A stretch of DNA of 64,000 bases from Hybos culiciformis (GCA_964007475.1 OZ023273.1:82686598-82750597), one strand, 5' to 3'; positions 1-12,796 are shown, counted from the stretch's first letter. Numbers and translations: made by a program. Notes: generated by a model from the sequence alone, not told the origin.

Positions 1-221
1 TAATTCTAACACTATTATGTCTGAAAGGGGCGGCTCTAACGGGCGTTGCACATGGCAGGGCCCAATCAGCAAAACAATGAAACTAAAAATTTTCCAAAAG
101 TTATAACATTAGATCAAATTAATTCTAACACTATTATGTCTGAAAGGGGCGGCTCTAGCGGGCGTCGCACATGACGGGGCCCAATCAGTAAAACAATGAA
201 TTTAAAATTTTTCCAAAAGTT
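1..221. repeat. Tandem repeat, period 119, about 1.9 copies
   Basis: Two near-identical units start at 1 and 120. Each holds the GC-rich block aaaggggcggctcta followed by cgggcgt, gcacatg and cagggcccaatcag, then an AT-rich spacer ending in ccaaaagtt. The units differ by a handful of substitutions. The GC-rich block resembles in reverse complement a block near 690-750 (gggaccc, cagggtccccc, accgcctctg), so the array may be a duplicated end of an old hAT-like element reaching to about 750. The repeat may continue left of the window. Confidence 0.8.
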
Positions 222-684
222 CAATTCACAATGCCAAAACGTAAATTTTACAAAATGTTTACTATACGCGTTCAGCGTTCATTACAATACAAAGCGAAAA
301 TCTTAGTCTAAAATCATGTTACTGAATTTCGTGTAATATACCAATTGATAAATGTAGAGGTCAATCCTACGGTAATGCTGCAAATATGTCGCGTAAAAAT
401 TAAAGTCTGCAAGCGCGTATAAAGCAACATAGTCCAACAGTGCTTTTCTTACCATGTATGACTCATTCTTTAAATCTGATAGGAAATTATTCAGCTGAAG
501 TTGTAATTCCATGTTACCTTCTAATTTTATTATTTTTTGATAATTTAGTTTATAGAAATAATATTTAAATGAAATTATTTTTGTTTAAGGTTTTACATTA
601 AATTTTAATATTGTTTTATTTATTTTTTTTTAAATACACTTAAAAATAAATCAAGGATATTTTTATTTATCCATATCCATTAGT

Positions 685-750
685 GGGTAGTGGCAGGGAC
701 CCAATTTTTTTTCAACGTCAGGGTCCCCCAAAACTTTAAAACCGCCTCTG
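685..750. mobile_element. Possible terminus of an old hAT-like element
   Basis: A GC-richer stretch in AT-rich surroundings ending accgcctctg. Its reverse complement starts cagaggcggtt and contains gggggaccctg and gggtccctgcc, resembling the blocks repeated at 1-221. The facing pair suggests terminal inverted repeats of one decayed element. The candidate flanks (atgtctga before the left block, atgtcaga after the right end) agree at 6 of 8 positions only. This is inference. Confidence 0.3.
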
Positions 751-1755
751 ATGTCAGACTGACTTATCAATAGCTGAAACTATTGAAGTTTGGACAGTGG
801 AATATGATTATCTCTTTAAGACACTCAATAAGGAAGAATTTTTGAGAATTAGTCAGTAATAAATCTGTTAAAACCTGTTGCCAAATTTATAAAGAGACTT
901 TTGCAATTTTTTTTTTTTTTATTCAAGTTTAAAATTAATTTTTATTTCTGAACAATATTAAAATGTATTTAAAATTAAACCTGATATTTATATTATATTT
1001 AAATTCGAAAATTGTTCTAAACATTAATATGATGACAATGTTTTGTTAATGTCCATCTAATCTTGGAACATAGAGGACAAGTACACAATTCATTCAAATT
1101 CAATACTTGAGTTGTGTATTTTTGTTCAAAAAAAAAATTTTGCAAATTTATCAAAAACTAAATATCAGGTAGTTGGGTGTTCAAAAAAAAACAAAAAAAA
1201 ACAAAAAAATAAAAATTTATTCTGTATAAAAATATTTTTAAAAGAAAAGTTGGAGGAGTATTAAATATATGTACATATATATTATTTGTTGTTTTTCAAC
1301 CAATACTCGGTCACGTTTTATTCAAATTTAATCATCATATAAAGATAAAAAAAAATGTGAATAAAATATAAATCCATCTCTATATATATATATATAGCAG
1401 TTTTACAGGTATACTACATTCGGGAGAATTTTCATTACCGTTGTTGAAACTGCAACAAAAAAATATACATATTTATTTTGGTATTTATTTTTTCTTCAAG
1501 AATCAGTAAAGATCGAAGCATTTGAAATGAAATAGTATTTATTCAAAAAAAAAAAATGCATACAATTAATTTTTTAAAGGTTATCACTCTACATTTCCAT
1601 TGAAAAATAAATTAATTATATTTAAAAACGTAGCAGGATTTTGTTTGTCGAAAAATAAAAAAATAAAAACTATAATATTATACATACTTACAAGTTTATC
1701 GAAAAATTTGTATTTAAAATAATACCTAAAAGTACTATACTTTGTGTAAGCATCG
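751..1755. other. No gene seen; AT-rich DNA
   Basis: AT-rich sequence with poly-A and poly-T runs and a short (TA)n run near 1381-1396. No coding frame or repeat boundary is recognised. Confidence 0.6.
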
Positions 1756-1862
1756 TAAAGGGTGTTTTTTAAGTCCAATAGAACTTCAAATTGTAAAAAA
1801 TAACACAAAAAATTAAATTTTAATCTAAAAAATATATTGGTTCGAAATATCAATCAATGGCA

Positions 1863-2084
1863 TTAACATTTGAAAATAATTTCGGGGATATGTTCTTGAC
1901 GAAGCGCATTCTCGACTTCCAATTTTGGCCCACTTTTTCGAGCGCAATTTTGGCCCACACTTTCGAGCGCAGATGGAGGATTATATGCGCTATAAAAATC
2001 ACGCAGTCGTCTGTAAGATTCGCGAATCGACGACTGATTTTCGAAGTAAATTTGGTAGCGTTGTTCGAGCGTGAGTCTATTCAT
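1863..2084 (-). pseudogene. N-terminal fragment of a DUF4817-type transposase
   Basis: A 73-codon frame starts MNRLTLEQRYQIYFENQSS and continues IRESYRRLRDFY, the DNA-binding helix-turn-helix that opens many insect mariner-like transposases carrying DUF4817. The frame lacks a few residues expected in helix one and loses similarity after the first 35 or so residues. The catalytic DDE/D domain is absent. Part of the frame lies on a 25-bp tandem duplication at 1921-1970 (unit begins aattttggcccac). It lies inside the element at 1758-2195 and cannot make an active transposase. Confidence 0.7.
1921..1970. repeat. 25-bp tandem duplication
   Basis: Two adjacent 25-bp units beginning aattttggcccac and ending tttcgagcgc differ at one base. 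They lie inside the mariner-like remnant and disrupt its transposase frame. Confidence 0.85.
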
Positions 2085-2199
2085 TATGATTTGCCAGACT
2101 ATACTAACTGACTGTTAATTTAAGTGTGCGAAGTACGACAGCTCAATTTACCGTTAACCGTTTCGAAAGTTCTATCTAAGACAAATAGCACCCTTTACG

Positions 2200-5100
2200 T
2201 TTCGAAGGAGAAGAAGAGATTTTTTTCTTTACAGCATTATTATTTTTGGTATAAATTTTTAAAAATAAACACAAAATTCAGATGCGAATAAAATCTTGAG
2301 ATTTTTTATGTTGTGTGTGTAAAGAAAATAAATATTAAAATATTTTTAAGTCGTTCCACATGTTCGGTGCTAAATAAAATCCGTTTAAATGCCGACTAAT
2401 CCAGTCTTTCGAAATGTAAAATGTGAGATTAAATCATATTTCTTGAAATTTCAGTAATATTCCGTAATTTTTCGTTTTAGTTATTTCCCTACTTTGAACA
2501 TATATTATTGCTATAGAAAATCATTATATTTATTGCTAGAAAATTATATTTTGTATCAATAACAATAATCCACATTGCACTATCGTCGTAGTTTAAAACC
2601 GAAAAATGTTTGTATATTGATTATTCTGTATTTTAATTATAATTATGTATAGTTGAATAAAAAATAACATAGTATTACAGAAAACAAAAATCACCACTAG
2701 TATAGGATCGAAGATATTTTTTCCTGTTTTTCTTTCTACTTGAATTTAATCTCAATTCTTCTACCAAATTCTAAAAAAACTCAAGGCAATTACAAGAAAA
2801 ATAAAAATCAACACTATTCTACTATACATCTTATCATTCGAAATGGTTTCAAATGAATTTGGACAACATTTTATTACAAAAAATTTTAAAACCACCACAT
2901 AAAAAAGCTTTCATTTAACAATATCCAAATTAAAAATATTTCGGGAGCATAGTATAGAGGTGCATTTTTAAAGAAATAAAACGCTTTGTACCTAAAATAT
3001 AAGTGAAGCGTTTAAGGAAAAAGTGTTTCAACCGGGCAAAAAAAAGTGTTTGATTTGAAAATTTGCATTGAAGACACATAGAAATATTTTTTATACACGC
3101 AGACTTAATATCTACTTTGTCTTCTGGCTTATTAAAAAAATTGCTAAGACCCAAATAAAGTCTGTTTTGAGACTTTGTTCAGTACACTTATCTGCTCGCT
3201 GTGCAGTTTAAATAGTTAGTGTTTTTCTCGCGCTGTTGTTCTTAATTTCTTATTCACCTTTTTTCAAAATTAGTTCCAAAGTAGTCTAATAACTACTTTC
3301 AGTTCTACTATAGTCCACTTAATTAATATCTTACATTATCAGTTACTGGACCATGACAATTTACCCTTTTCCTGTTTTTCAAATTTATTTACACAAGCTA
3401 TATATATCGTTCAATAAAAATATAATAATCTTTGTCAACTGATCCATTTTTCTTTTCAACGCCTCCTTCAACTAACCAAGAGCTCTGTATAACATCTTTG
3501 TTAACGAAAATGCATTAGATTTGGTACATTTAGCAGAGCCAATAAATATTATGGTCAATTTGTTCATTTGCTTAAAGCCTTTAACAAAAAAAACTATGTA
3601 TTTAATCAGTTTTAAACTAGATATTTTTTTAAAGTGAAAAAATAAAAAAAATAATAATAAATAGGGTAATTCAATGAAATTTTAAGTTTTCTTCTTTTTT
3701 TGTTTATGATTTTAATTTGGTATATTCCTAATCCGATCAAAAAATAAGAAAAAAAAGTCATTATTATTATTATTATTATTTTATTTTAAATGAAAATCGT
3801 GATTTAAAATTTTTTAGGCATAAAAGGAACAAAACTGTTTTCAGATTTGATTTAAATACAAAAAAAATGAAATATATAGGTATTTGAATAAAAAAAAATA
3901 AATTCAAAATATATTTTAGTGATGTATATATTAAAGTGTATTCAATTTTTTTTTATTTAAGTCAAACTGAAAATAGAAGCGCCAAATTTATAGACAGTTA
4001 TCATGAAATTATTTTGCAAAGTATGTACTTTTAATTCTATGGCAAAATTTCATAATTAAGATTCGCGTAGTAAAATTATTATTCACGTGATTTTCAAAAA
4101 TTAATCATTTTGCAAAAGGGCTCGAAATTTATAGTTATTTTGCAATAACTATAAAGAAAAATTAAATTGTCAAAAATCTGTAAGCTAACATTTCGACGAT
4201 AATTTTTATGCACTTTCGAAATATTTTTTTTCCGATTTTGAAAACGGTTCTATGAATTACATATATCCATTATGATAAAATAACAACAGTCCTGGTCATA
4301 ACGTACGTATTGGGCATATATTTTTGAAAAGAATAGGTTGTGGAAAAACTTCTAAAACCGACCGACCATGTTAGAAGTAATTCTATAAATGGTTGTTAGA
4401 ACTTGGAGCAAATCAAGAAAAACAACACTATTCGCATTTTTTTGAGAGTTTCTTACTTACAAAATTCATGCTTTATAAAAATAATGCGTGCACCAAATTG
4501 ACAACGAATAAGTCCGATTTTATACGTTATTTATAATATTTCCATTAATGATTAAAAATAATTCTTCTTGCACCCAAATCAACATTCATCGAAATCTTAT
4601 TCCTCAAATCCCGCCGAACTAATTTTTAATTCGTACAATACAAAATTTAAGAAGATTGAATAATGTCAACTTTCTCATGATTTAGAACCTTTTTCCTTGT
4701 CTACCTATCGAATTTCCACAAAACGGGGAATTTCCCCACGACGTAACGGCAGTGCATCAAGTATCTGATCCAATCAAATATATTTTAAATTTTTTAATTG
4801 TTAAATTTTCTTTTGATAAATCTTATTTCAATTTGAAATAAATTAGTCCTATAAATGAATTGAAAAACCGTGTTTCGAAACTAAATTAAAAATACTTGAA
4901 GAGGAGAAACAAAAACCTACATCAACTACTTATTTTTGCAATTGCCATAATGAATTCAACAATTATAAGAAAAAATTTAAATTACATTTTCTTCTAACTT
5001 TTTAAAAACAAGAAAATACTCAAAATTCATTATAATTTTTAGGATTAATTAATTTCATAATCTTTTAGTTTTTTCGCCAATTTTTAAAACTTGTTTGCTT

Positions 5101-6960
5101 TACAAACTTTTAATGATATTTCGTTGTTCTTAAGATTCGTTTCAACTAAAGCCGAATTTAAAAGTTCTATTGTAGCTATGGTGAGCTGCCTCTTACATCA
5201 ATGCAGTAATGCAGGGTTGATTTCATAAAATTATTGTTCATACAGTGATGATGATACATGACAAATTTATAATATTATTCTAGTATGTATAATATTATTC
5301 TAATATATATAAAATTAATTCCTACTAGCTTGACATCGGTTAAGAAGCAGTTTTTCATCATGTTACACCGTATGTTGTAACCAGTGATGAGCTGAATAAA
5401 TTTTATCAACCGGTTCGCATAATTTTTTGAAAAAATGTGAAATATTTTAATATTTTATCTTAATACATGTGTTATACATAATTTATAATTGTACAAAACT
5501 TTATTCTACATACTGCCATATTTTTATTTGATTTTCTGAACATATACTTTATGTTCATTTTTTATCATGCACATCGACAGCCGAGGAATTATTCCACTTA
5601 TCCACCGGTTTCTTGATTGTATCAAATCCGATAAATAACGAATGGTCAGTCTGGATCTTTGTCACTACATATTATATTCATCAGACTGACACCCCTTTCA
5701 ACAATTGTTATGACTCTGATTATTGTTGTTATTGTTGACTCTGATTATTGCAGTGTCTGATGAAACTGGTGAACAAAAGCTAGTAGGACTATCACAATAC
5801 TTTAACCCATTTATTTTCTGCACTAATGACATTTTTTAATTCTCCGTATTATAATAGGTATATATTTTAAATTAAAACTGGATTATTTTATCACATCATC
5901 ATCACCTAATTTCCAAAATATATATATATATGATATATATATTTTATTTTTTTTAATAATCACCAAATGGCGCAAAAACCGTCAAAAGCTAAAAATATTC
6001 AATTTTAAATTATTACGCTTTTAATAAATTTAAATTAAAAAAAAAAAAAAAGTAGTCTTTTTTTCTTAAATAAAAATCCCTTTTATGAAAAATCTTATTT
6101 TATTGTTGTCTGAGATGAATAAATAAATAATAAAAAAAAAAAATTAAATTAAAAAAAAAAACAAAAGCAAAATAATAAAAAAAAAAAAAGCATAATATAA
6201 CCTGAATCGATTGTTAACGATAAAAATCGCAGGTATATATAAAATGAAAAAAAAAGTGTGATCAGAACCATCGAAAATAAGGCAAACCATTAAAAAGCAC
6301 GTCTCATTAAAACACTTTTTCCCATCCAAATATAATAACCATACAAAAATAATGTTCGCATTTTTAAGACTATTTTTAGCTTTTTTTTTATTTTTTTTTT
6401 ATTTATTTTTTTTTTAATAATAATAATTCTTATACCTACATAGGTTCTTTTTATGAGAGTTGTTAAAATAAAAAAAATAAAGCAAGTAACAGGTTAAAAC
6501 TTTGCGGTAAATTACCTGAAGCTAAAAACTACGATGCATCAGGTGGGTTTTAGTATATTTTTTTTTTTATTATTATTATTATTATTACATTTATTCTTGC
6601 CTGAAAAATAAAAAAAAAATTTATTTTATTTTTTCTTACTTGATGTAGTTTTGAAAAAAAGAATTATTTATACGTTTTTTATTTTTTAAACTAAAATATA
6701 AGCAACCTGACATTTTTTTCATTTTTTCAAGTAAATCGTTAGACTTTCATTTTACATTTATTTTATAGGCTGATATTTGACCTAAGTTTTTGCATTTCAG
6801 ATTTTAAAAAAAATTTTTGTTTCGGGAGATATGACGATTCTTGTGGCAGAAGGCTTGGAAAATTTTGAAACTTCAAACTATCATCTCTCTGTTGTTAAAT
6901 TTACATGAATATTTTCACATATCATTTTAAGTACCTATTCGTGCGGGCTTTCTTTGCAGG
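2200..6960. other. No gene seen; long AT-rich stretch
   Basis: Nearly 5 kb without a convincing coding frame. It holds homopolymer runs, (TTA)n near 3758-3781, short (AT)n near 5920-5943, a duplicated gactctgattattg near 5712-5750 and a duplicated taatattattcta near 5270-5302. Open frames here are short and built from A/T runs. Confidence 0.6.
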
Positions 6961-6962
6961 TG

Positions 6963-6983
6963 CTGGCAACTCGGTGTTGCCAG
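6963..6983. repeat. Perfect short hairpin
   Basis: ctggcaac, a five-base loop tcggt, then gttgccag. An 8-bp perfect stem of moderate GC in AT-rich DNA, upstream of a decayed coding remnant on the other strand. No function is assigned. Confidence 0.6.
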
Positions 6984-7272
6984 TTCAACCCATAGAGAAA
7001 CCCTAAAAACACTGAAAAAACAAAAAATGGATTTTTTCATTTGAATGTACTCCCTCAATTTTCAACCGATTTGGTCACTCTATACCTTTTTGAAAAGGTC
7101 TTTCAGACCACTTTAAAAAGCCGTTTTCGCAGGTTGAAATTTTTTAATGTTTTAGAAGATGATTCACTTGTTAGAATTTCCCCATACAAAAAAATTACCA
7201 TTTTTAGCCATTTTCAAAAAAGTTGTACTCCATGATCTTACGTACGATATTTCCCAAACTTCGCAGTCATAT

Positions 7273-7941
7273 TTATACCTTTCCAAAGCCAGTCCAGTAC
7301 TTTCGGATTGGCGGCATTTTATATAAAACCAGTTTTGAAGCTTTTTGGTTCGATTTTTGCTCAGTTTTAGTGTTGTTTTTACTGTATATATTTTCGAGAA
7401 CTGTTTTAAACAGACTCCCCTTCCATTTCACTTTCATAGACATTGTCATATAAGCTTTGAAATTCTTTTTTTTTAATGTTTCTTCCACATCAATTTCATT
7501 TTCTTTCCAATTTTCTTTTCCAAACTTATAACCTAAACTTTTTGCTATTGTAATTTGTTTTTTCAGTATTTAATCCCATCTGATTTTAGAATAATTTCTG
7601 AAAAGCAAGTTCAATAAAATCGAGTATCTCCGAACAGGGCTGGACTGGTAATGAATTTAGGACCGGGAAATTCAAATTTACTTTGTAAAAAAATTTTCTC
7701 ACGCTTAAAGAAAAAATTAAAAGAAAACATTATAATTTTAAACAACAGATTTTTGTACCGCCCACCAGGAAACTCCTTCAAGCTTGTTAGACCAGTCCAG
7801 CTCTGTCTCCGAATCATTCAAAATCTCACTCACGAGTTGTTTTGAGTCGGTTTTACATTTTTTAGTAGTAGATAATTGTTTTAAATTATTCGAACGTTTT
7901 ATCCGTTCATTCACGTTCCAACTTGCATTTCCTAAAAACAT
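7273..7941 (-). pseudogene. Unrecognised decayed coding remnant interrupted by a hAT MITE
   Basis: Two minus-strand segments look like parts of one protein. The upstream part (from 7941) begins MFLGNASWNVNERIKR and is lysine- and serine-rich up to SEILNDSE. The frame then runs into the 171-bp MITE at 7635-7805. Removing the MITE and one duplication copy lets it continue as ILDFIELAFQKLF before a stop. After two frame changes a further stretch (7273-7560) reads KSLGYKFGKENWKENEIDV and continues with a charged sequence ending PPIRKYWTGFGKV. I do not recognise the family. It could be the remains of a transposon protein or a host gene. Confidence 0.4.
7635..7805. mobile_element. Short hAT MITE with perfect 8-bp target duplication
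   Basis: The left end cagggctggactggt and the right end (reverse complement cagagctggactggt) are terminal inverted repeats with one mismatch over 15 bases. The 8-bp sequence tctccgaa flanks both sides (7627-7634 and 7806-7813). An 8-bp duplication with CAGxG ends is the signature of hAT elements. At 171 bp it is non-autonomous, and the frames inside are not transposase. Confidence 0.88.
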
Positions 7942-8225
7942 GTCCTCATAAATTTTGGTTTTTCAGTCATTTTTGTTATGGATTCGTTCTTTAAAATTGA
8001 GTTTTTGGATAATAACGGACATTTTTTTTTTCGTAATTTTTTTAATTTGGCATACCTCTTTTATTTATTATTCGATTCTTAAAATTTTCTTTTTTGTTGA
8101 AAAGGTCTTGAAACGGCCTTTTTTTGGTTTAAGAAGTTTAAGAAGTTGATTAAGAAGTTGATTATATTGTCTTAAGTGTTTTGATTTATTTATTATGTTT
8201 ATTTAATTATTTATACCCATATTTG

Positions 8226-8249
8226 TTGTTTTTTTTTTTTTTTTTTTTT
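8226..8249. repeat. Poly-T run
   Basis: A T homopolymer run of about 24 bases, possibly the reverse complement of a retroposon tail. No body with target duplications was identified. Confidence 0.6.
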
Positions 8250-8944
8250 AAGAAGTAGTACAAATGTTGCCCAAAAGATGGAGTAATTTTAGTTTAAAAT
8301 ACAAAATTGGTTAAAACGCCATCTGTACAATATTTTCAGGAACTAAAACTTTCTAAAAAAAAAGAAGGTAAACTCCTCCTGAATCAAAGTCTAGAACATC
8401 ATGAAGGCTATTTCGAAGTTTTCATACTCAAAAATGCTTAATTTCAAAGTAACCAAAAAGTAACGGTAAAACTAAAAAAACCATAATGGAGACAAAGTTG
8501 TTGAAAAAACATAATTTCTAATATCACTTTCTACCACTTTCAAGAGTAAAAATCCAATTTTTGCAAAAAAACGCGTTTTTGTCAGGTTGCTAAATATATT
8601 AATCCAAATTATGTTTTTAAAGTGTAGAGTTTGATGTTGGGATTGGGTATTGGGATCGTTACGTATTTCTCATCCTATAGTTTAAAAGTATACAAAATTC
8701 TCTATGTCGAAAGCAATTCTTTGTCTAAAATTCTATATTTTTGTCAAAAATAATTTAACTCTATGAATTACTCAAGGATCACGATGAGTTCGTTCCAACC
8801 AAACCTGTTTTAAATTAGTAAAAAAAAAAAACATTAAATATAAAATCGTGACAGCTCGTGGAAGTTTTGAAGGAAAGTGCTGCACAAAAATAAAAAGCCT
8901 TTTTTTTTAGAAAGTTTAATATACCAAGGGATATAATATAAAAA

Positions 8945-9340
8945 TTAGTTAGTTAGTTAGTTTGTAGTGGGTCGCACATTGACGGAGCACGGGAGGTGCT
9001 GTTTCTGGTTCTTCTCCGCAACCGCTGCAAATCCCAGGCACTGTTTGGAATTTTCTCTGTTTAGATTCCGCCAAGCCTTTTTGTTAGTTCTATTTCCCTC
9101 TGGATGTCGCCCCATTTCTTTGAGTTTTTCCCAGTCCTCGCTGTCTATCTTGGACTTAAGTGCCGAGGGGCGCTTGAAAGATTGTAGTCTTTCCGGGATA
9201 CTCCCGTTCCCAAACTTCGCAAGACTGTCCGCTCTCATTTTGCCTTCTATATTCGAGTGGCCTTTACCCCACGTAATGACAACCCGGTCATTATATGTCC
9301 AAAAATGAATGCCAATAGCCTTATAATACTGGAAGACCAA
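8945..9340 (-). pseudogene. LINE RNase H remnant with (AACT)n 3' tail
   Basis: A 127-codon minus-strand frame contains VVITWGKGHSNIEGKMRAD followed by SLAKFG, matching the WxPGHxxIxGNxxAD core of RNase H domains encoded at the end of many non-LTR retrotransposons. The usual P of the motif is K and the usual N is K, so it is degraded. Downstream residues are the charged linker expected after RNase H. Immediately after the frame the minus strand reads four copies of AACT, a plausible LINE 3' tail (8945-8961). The 5' end of the element is missing. AT-rich flanks near 8931 and 9368 share atataatat, a weak candidate target duplication. Confidence 0.65.
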
Positions 9341-10198
9341 TAAAAATATTTAAATTTATTTATAAAAATATAATATTCCTGCTCTGTGCTGCACTGTGCA
9401 GTTCCAAATATTTTGTAGGTATTGTTTTCCTAAATAGATTTCTCCTTTGAAAAGTACTTTGTGTACTTTATTTAAATAAAGCTCCTCTAGTTAGTTGAAA
9501 CTTAACACGGCGTTAGTAACACCCCAATACAGGATTTTACTTAAATTGTTTTTTGTTGTCAAGTTCCATGAGTTTCTTGGAGATGTTACAGTGTTGCTGC
9601 AACACATTTGCATTAGCGTAAACTAAATGCAATCCTTTTTAGAAACTCGAATTTTTTCAAGTTTTTTAATTTTTAAATTTGTTCTTGGGATTTTTGAGCG
9701 ATAATTTTTTTTTTCTTAACACACGCCGAATTTCATTTCATAAATTCTTATATTGAAAAGGTGCAACAAAATTTGCATAAAATTCCAGAATTTTTAAGAT
9801 TACACTATGATTTGTATAAGACGATTATCATTAGCATTATCCTTCCAGTCAGCAGAACTCTTTTGATTTTTTTTTTTAAATCAATATATACGCGCGTATA
9901 TTTTACGGTGTTGTATTTTATACGAAAGATAAAAAAAAATACCATAGAACTTTTTTCTATAAAAAAAAACATTTTTTTTTATTTCTTTTTGGTTGTATAA
10001 ATTTTGATATCTGATATAGTGAAACATATTGTTTTGTAGGTGGATTAATTTCTTTTTGTATTTGATTGATTGAGATTATAATAAAAAAAAAAATAATAAT
10101 AATTTTTTATATATAAAGATGAAATTATTTTATTTTCTTTTTTTTTATGATACATTTTTTTTTTTTTGAATTAAACAGCATATTTTTATGTCTTTCTA

Positions 10199-10200
<2 letters not shown>
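9341..10200. other. No gene seen
   Basis: AT-rich DNA with several T runs. The open frame at 9761-10000 is dominated by A/T-run amino acids and shows no domain. Confidence 0.5.

Positions 10201-10201
<1 letters not shown>

Positions 10202-10267
<66 letters not shown>
10202..10267. repeat. (AT)n microsatellite
   Basis: About 33 uninterrupted AT dinucleotides. Expected to be length-polymorphic and prone to assembly error. Confidence 0.95.
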
Positions 10268-10269
<2 letters not shown>

Positions 10270-11094
10270 TTTATCTCTTATATTTGAATAACAAAAAAAT
10301 TCTTAGAAAGTTTTTTTAGAAAGATATAGAAATGATGATAGTCATGACCTCAAATTGATTAATTATTCTAATAAAAAAAAACACATATACTTTATATACG
10401 TACATTATTCTATTTATGAAATTTTTAATAAATTTGATGTATAATGTACATATATATCACATTTAAAATGTATGGTCATAATATGTGAAAATATGCTTTA
10501 AGTTGAAAAAAAAAAAGATTTTTTTTATTCTTATGTTTTTGTTTCACAAATAATTTGAATATTTGACATAAATAAATTTAATTTAAAAAGAAGTAAAAAT
10601 TTCTTTAATTATTTCAGAAATTATAATTTTGCGCTATTATAAAATTATATTTAGTGAACTAAACCCGCGCGACTATAGTCATGTTCACACAAAAGGATGA
10701 CACCGCCCGACTAAGTCAATGCATAATCTTATCAATGCTTTATTATAATTTTTATTTGTGAATGCCAGGTGGAAATTGATAGTACCAAAAATTAAAACTC
10801 CAATAACTTTTAAGTTCAAGAAAAATAAAATAATTTTGACAAAGTTTAGAGAAGGGCTATTAGATTGATCACCACAAAACCAACTCTTTAACATCACTCA
10901 ATCACCGTCGCAATGTAGGTTAATTTTTAATTTTTTATAAATATCTTGTTGGAACGGATACGTGTTAACTGGAAGTACAGGCCCTACTTCCTCTACATCA
11001 AGTATTTTCACGCCAAACACGTTCCGCTTTAACGTCACACCCATATTTCGTCAAAATTCCAAGATGTTATAGAACGAGCTTCGGAGATTCGTTT

Positions 11095-11240
11095 TCAGTT
11101 CGCAGTTTTCGAACCTCGAGAATGCTCTCCCATCAATATTGTTCCCGACAGCTGGCGGACGTTTGATTAACGACTTGCGCCGCTTTAAGAAGAGTTTAAA
11201 TGATTACTTACTAATTGTCCTTCTTTTTAATCCCGTCTAA
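11095..11240 (+). pseudogene. Possible C-terminal LINE polyprotein remnant
   Basis: A plus-strand frame reads SSQFSNLENALPSILFPTAG and soon after LRRFKKSLNDYLL, then a stop at 11238. The pattern of an N-A-L-P block followed by FKKxLxxYL resembles the C-terminal tail of Jockey- or CR1-like reverse transcriptase proteins. Nothing upstream is in frame for long. The local base composition (10,960-11,240) is clearly more GC-rich than its surroundings, which fits a former coding region. Confidence 0.35.
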
Positions 11241-12788
11241 ACTACCTGTCCTCGTTACTAAATCCATGTTTCTTTAAGTATAAAAGGTATCCTAGTGATG
11301 TAGTAACTTTAATAGTAGTAAAACTAATTTCAAATATGTTTTAAAAAATGCTTTTCCTAAAAAACAAAATAAATGTGTAAGGATTTCCCTAAAAACACAA
11401 AATAAAAACAATAAAAAATTATCCAAAAATTATAATAAAAGTTTTGAGAGATGATACTAACCGTGGCGTCGAGTCCGCCACGCCATTCAGAATTAATTGT
11501 TTCATTATATTTAACTCAATGTGAATGAAACTCCATTGTTATCCTTAATAGAAATTCATATTAACTTGTATTGAAAAAAAAAAAGTTACAGAGCTTCAGT
11601 TTCAATATAAGAGTTGACAATCACAGCAAAATTAATTATAAAATCGATGATTGCCAATTACAATAATGTTGCAAAATATTTTGTAACAAACAAACTGGCA
11701 AAAAAAAACAAAACAATAAAAAAATTATCGTTCTAGTAAGTTTCGCGTTAGATGATACGGACCTAAACTCCGTCCTATGTAGGCAAAAATCCTACAAATT
11801 TGATTTTGAAACATTTTATATATAATAAAAAGATTATATTGGTACTTTGTTGAAAATAATTTAACTAACAAAATGTTAGAAATATCCTTTAGGGTTTAAA
11901 AAAATAAAACGAAAAATTTAGATTTTGATGTTAACTAGCATTCGTTTTTTTTATACTGTACTATAAACGAAAATATAAAACTGACATCTGGTTAATTTTT
12001 GGAATAAAAAAAAATAAAAAAATAAACTATTAAGTTTACCATAAGTATATCAGAAAACTATGTTATTTTTATTAGTTTACACTTAAAATTTAATAAATTT
12101 TTATTTTTAATGAACCATAAAAATTTACCATCATTCTTCATAGTAAAATTATTAAAAAAAAAAAAATAAGTATGTACCATAAATAATTTGACGAAAAAAA
12201 AGAAATAATAATATTTATGTTTTAAAAAACAAAACTTAATCAAATATTGAACATCAAAAGGGTAACTTCTTCATTTAAATATATTATCACAAATAGTCAA
12301 TTTTTCTGAGGCAGTCTTCCAACTCAAGATTTATTTTTATAATTTTGGGACTTTTTCCTTCTAGCTAAACCTAATTTAAAAAAGAAAAAAAAATTTTTAA
12401 CGTTGTGAAATTAAAAAAGCAAGAGAAGCCCACTTATGACAATATTTAATCTTGAGTTTTTGATTTGTTACAATATTAAGGCCAATAAGAGACACAGGGT
12501 AATGTGAGTCAATAAAAATACTTACCAATATACAAGAGGAAATCACAAAATTACAGGTCTATGGTTGTTTCTGAAAACAAAACAATTCAAGATGGGGTCT
12601 CTGCTAACACAAGTGATCATCAGGTGGTAATACTAGCTAATATAAGTGTTGCCAGATATATAATATAATAAGTTTTTCTTTACAACAGGGGCATGACAAG
12701 AAAACCAAGGGACAACTTTAAATGTTATCTAAGGAAAAAACAAATGATGGTATTTCATCAATTGTTAATTTTTTAAGTTTATATGACA
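11241..12788. other. No gene seen
   Basis: AT-rich sequence with A/T runs. Short GC-richer patches near 11461-11490 and 12480-12640 show no recognisable product. Confidence 0.5.
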
Positions 12789-12796
12789 GTAATTAA

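Larger units (their letters stand above)
1758..2195 (-). mobile_element. Internally deleted mariner-like (DUF4817-type) element with TA duplications
   Basis: The left end aagggtgttttttaag and the right end (reverse complement aagggtgctatttgtc) form terminal inverted repeats. Both are flanked by TA (1756-1757 and 2196-2197), the target duplication of Tc1/mariner elements. Just inside each end is a related block (left tagaacttcaaattg; right in reverse complement tagaactttcg). The 438-bp length is far below an autonomous element, so this is a deletion derivative. The enclosed frame on the minus strand encodes only the N-terminal helix-turn-helix of the transposase. The end sequence and the protein resemble a mariner-like family common in insects, from memory. 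Confidence 0.75.

Noticed and set aside
303..512. 69-codon minus-strand frame starting MELQLQLNNFLSDL
   Set aside because: Ordinary composition but no domain recognised; lies within a possible decayed element. Not enough for a gene call.
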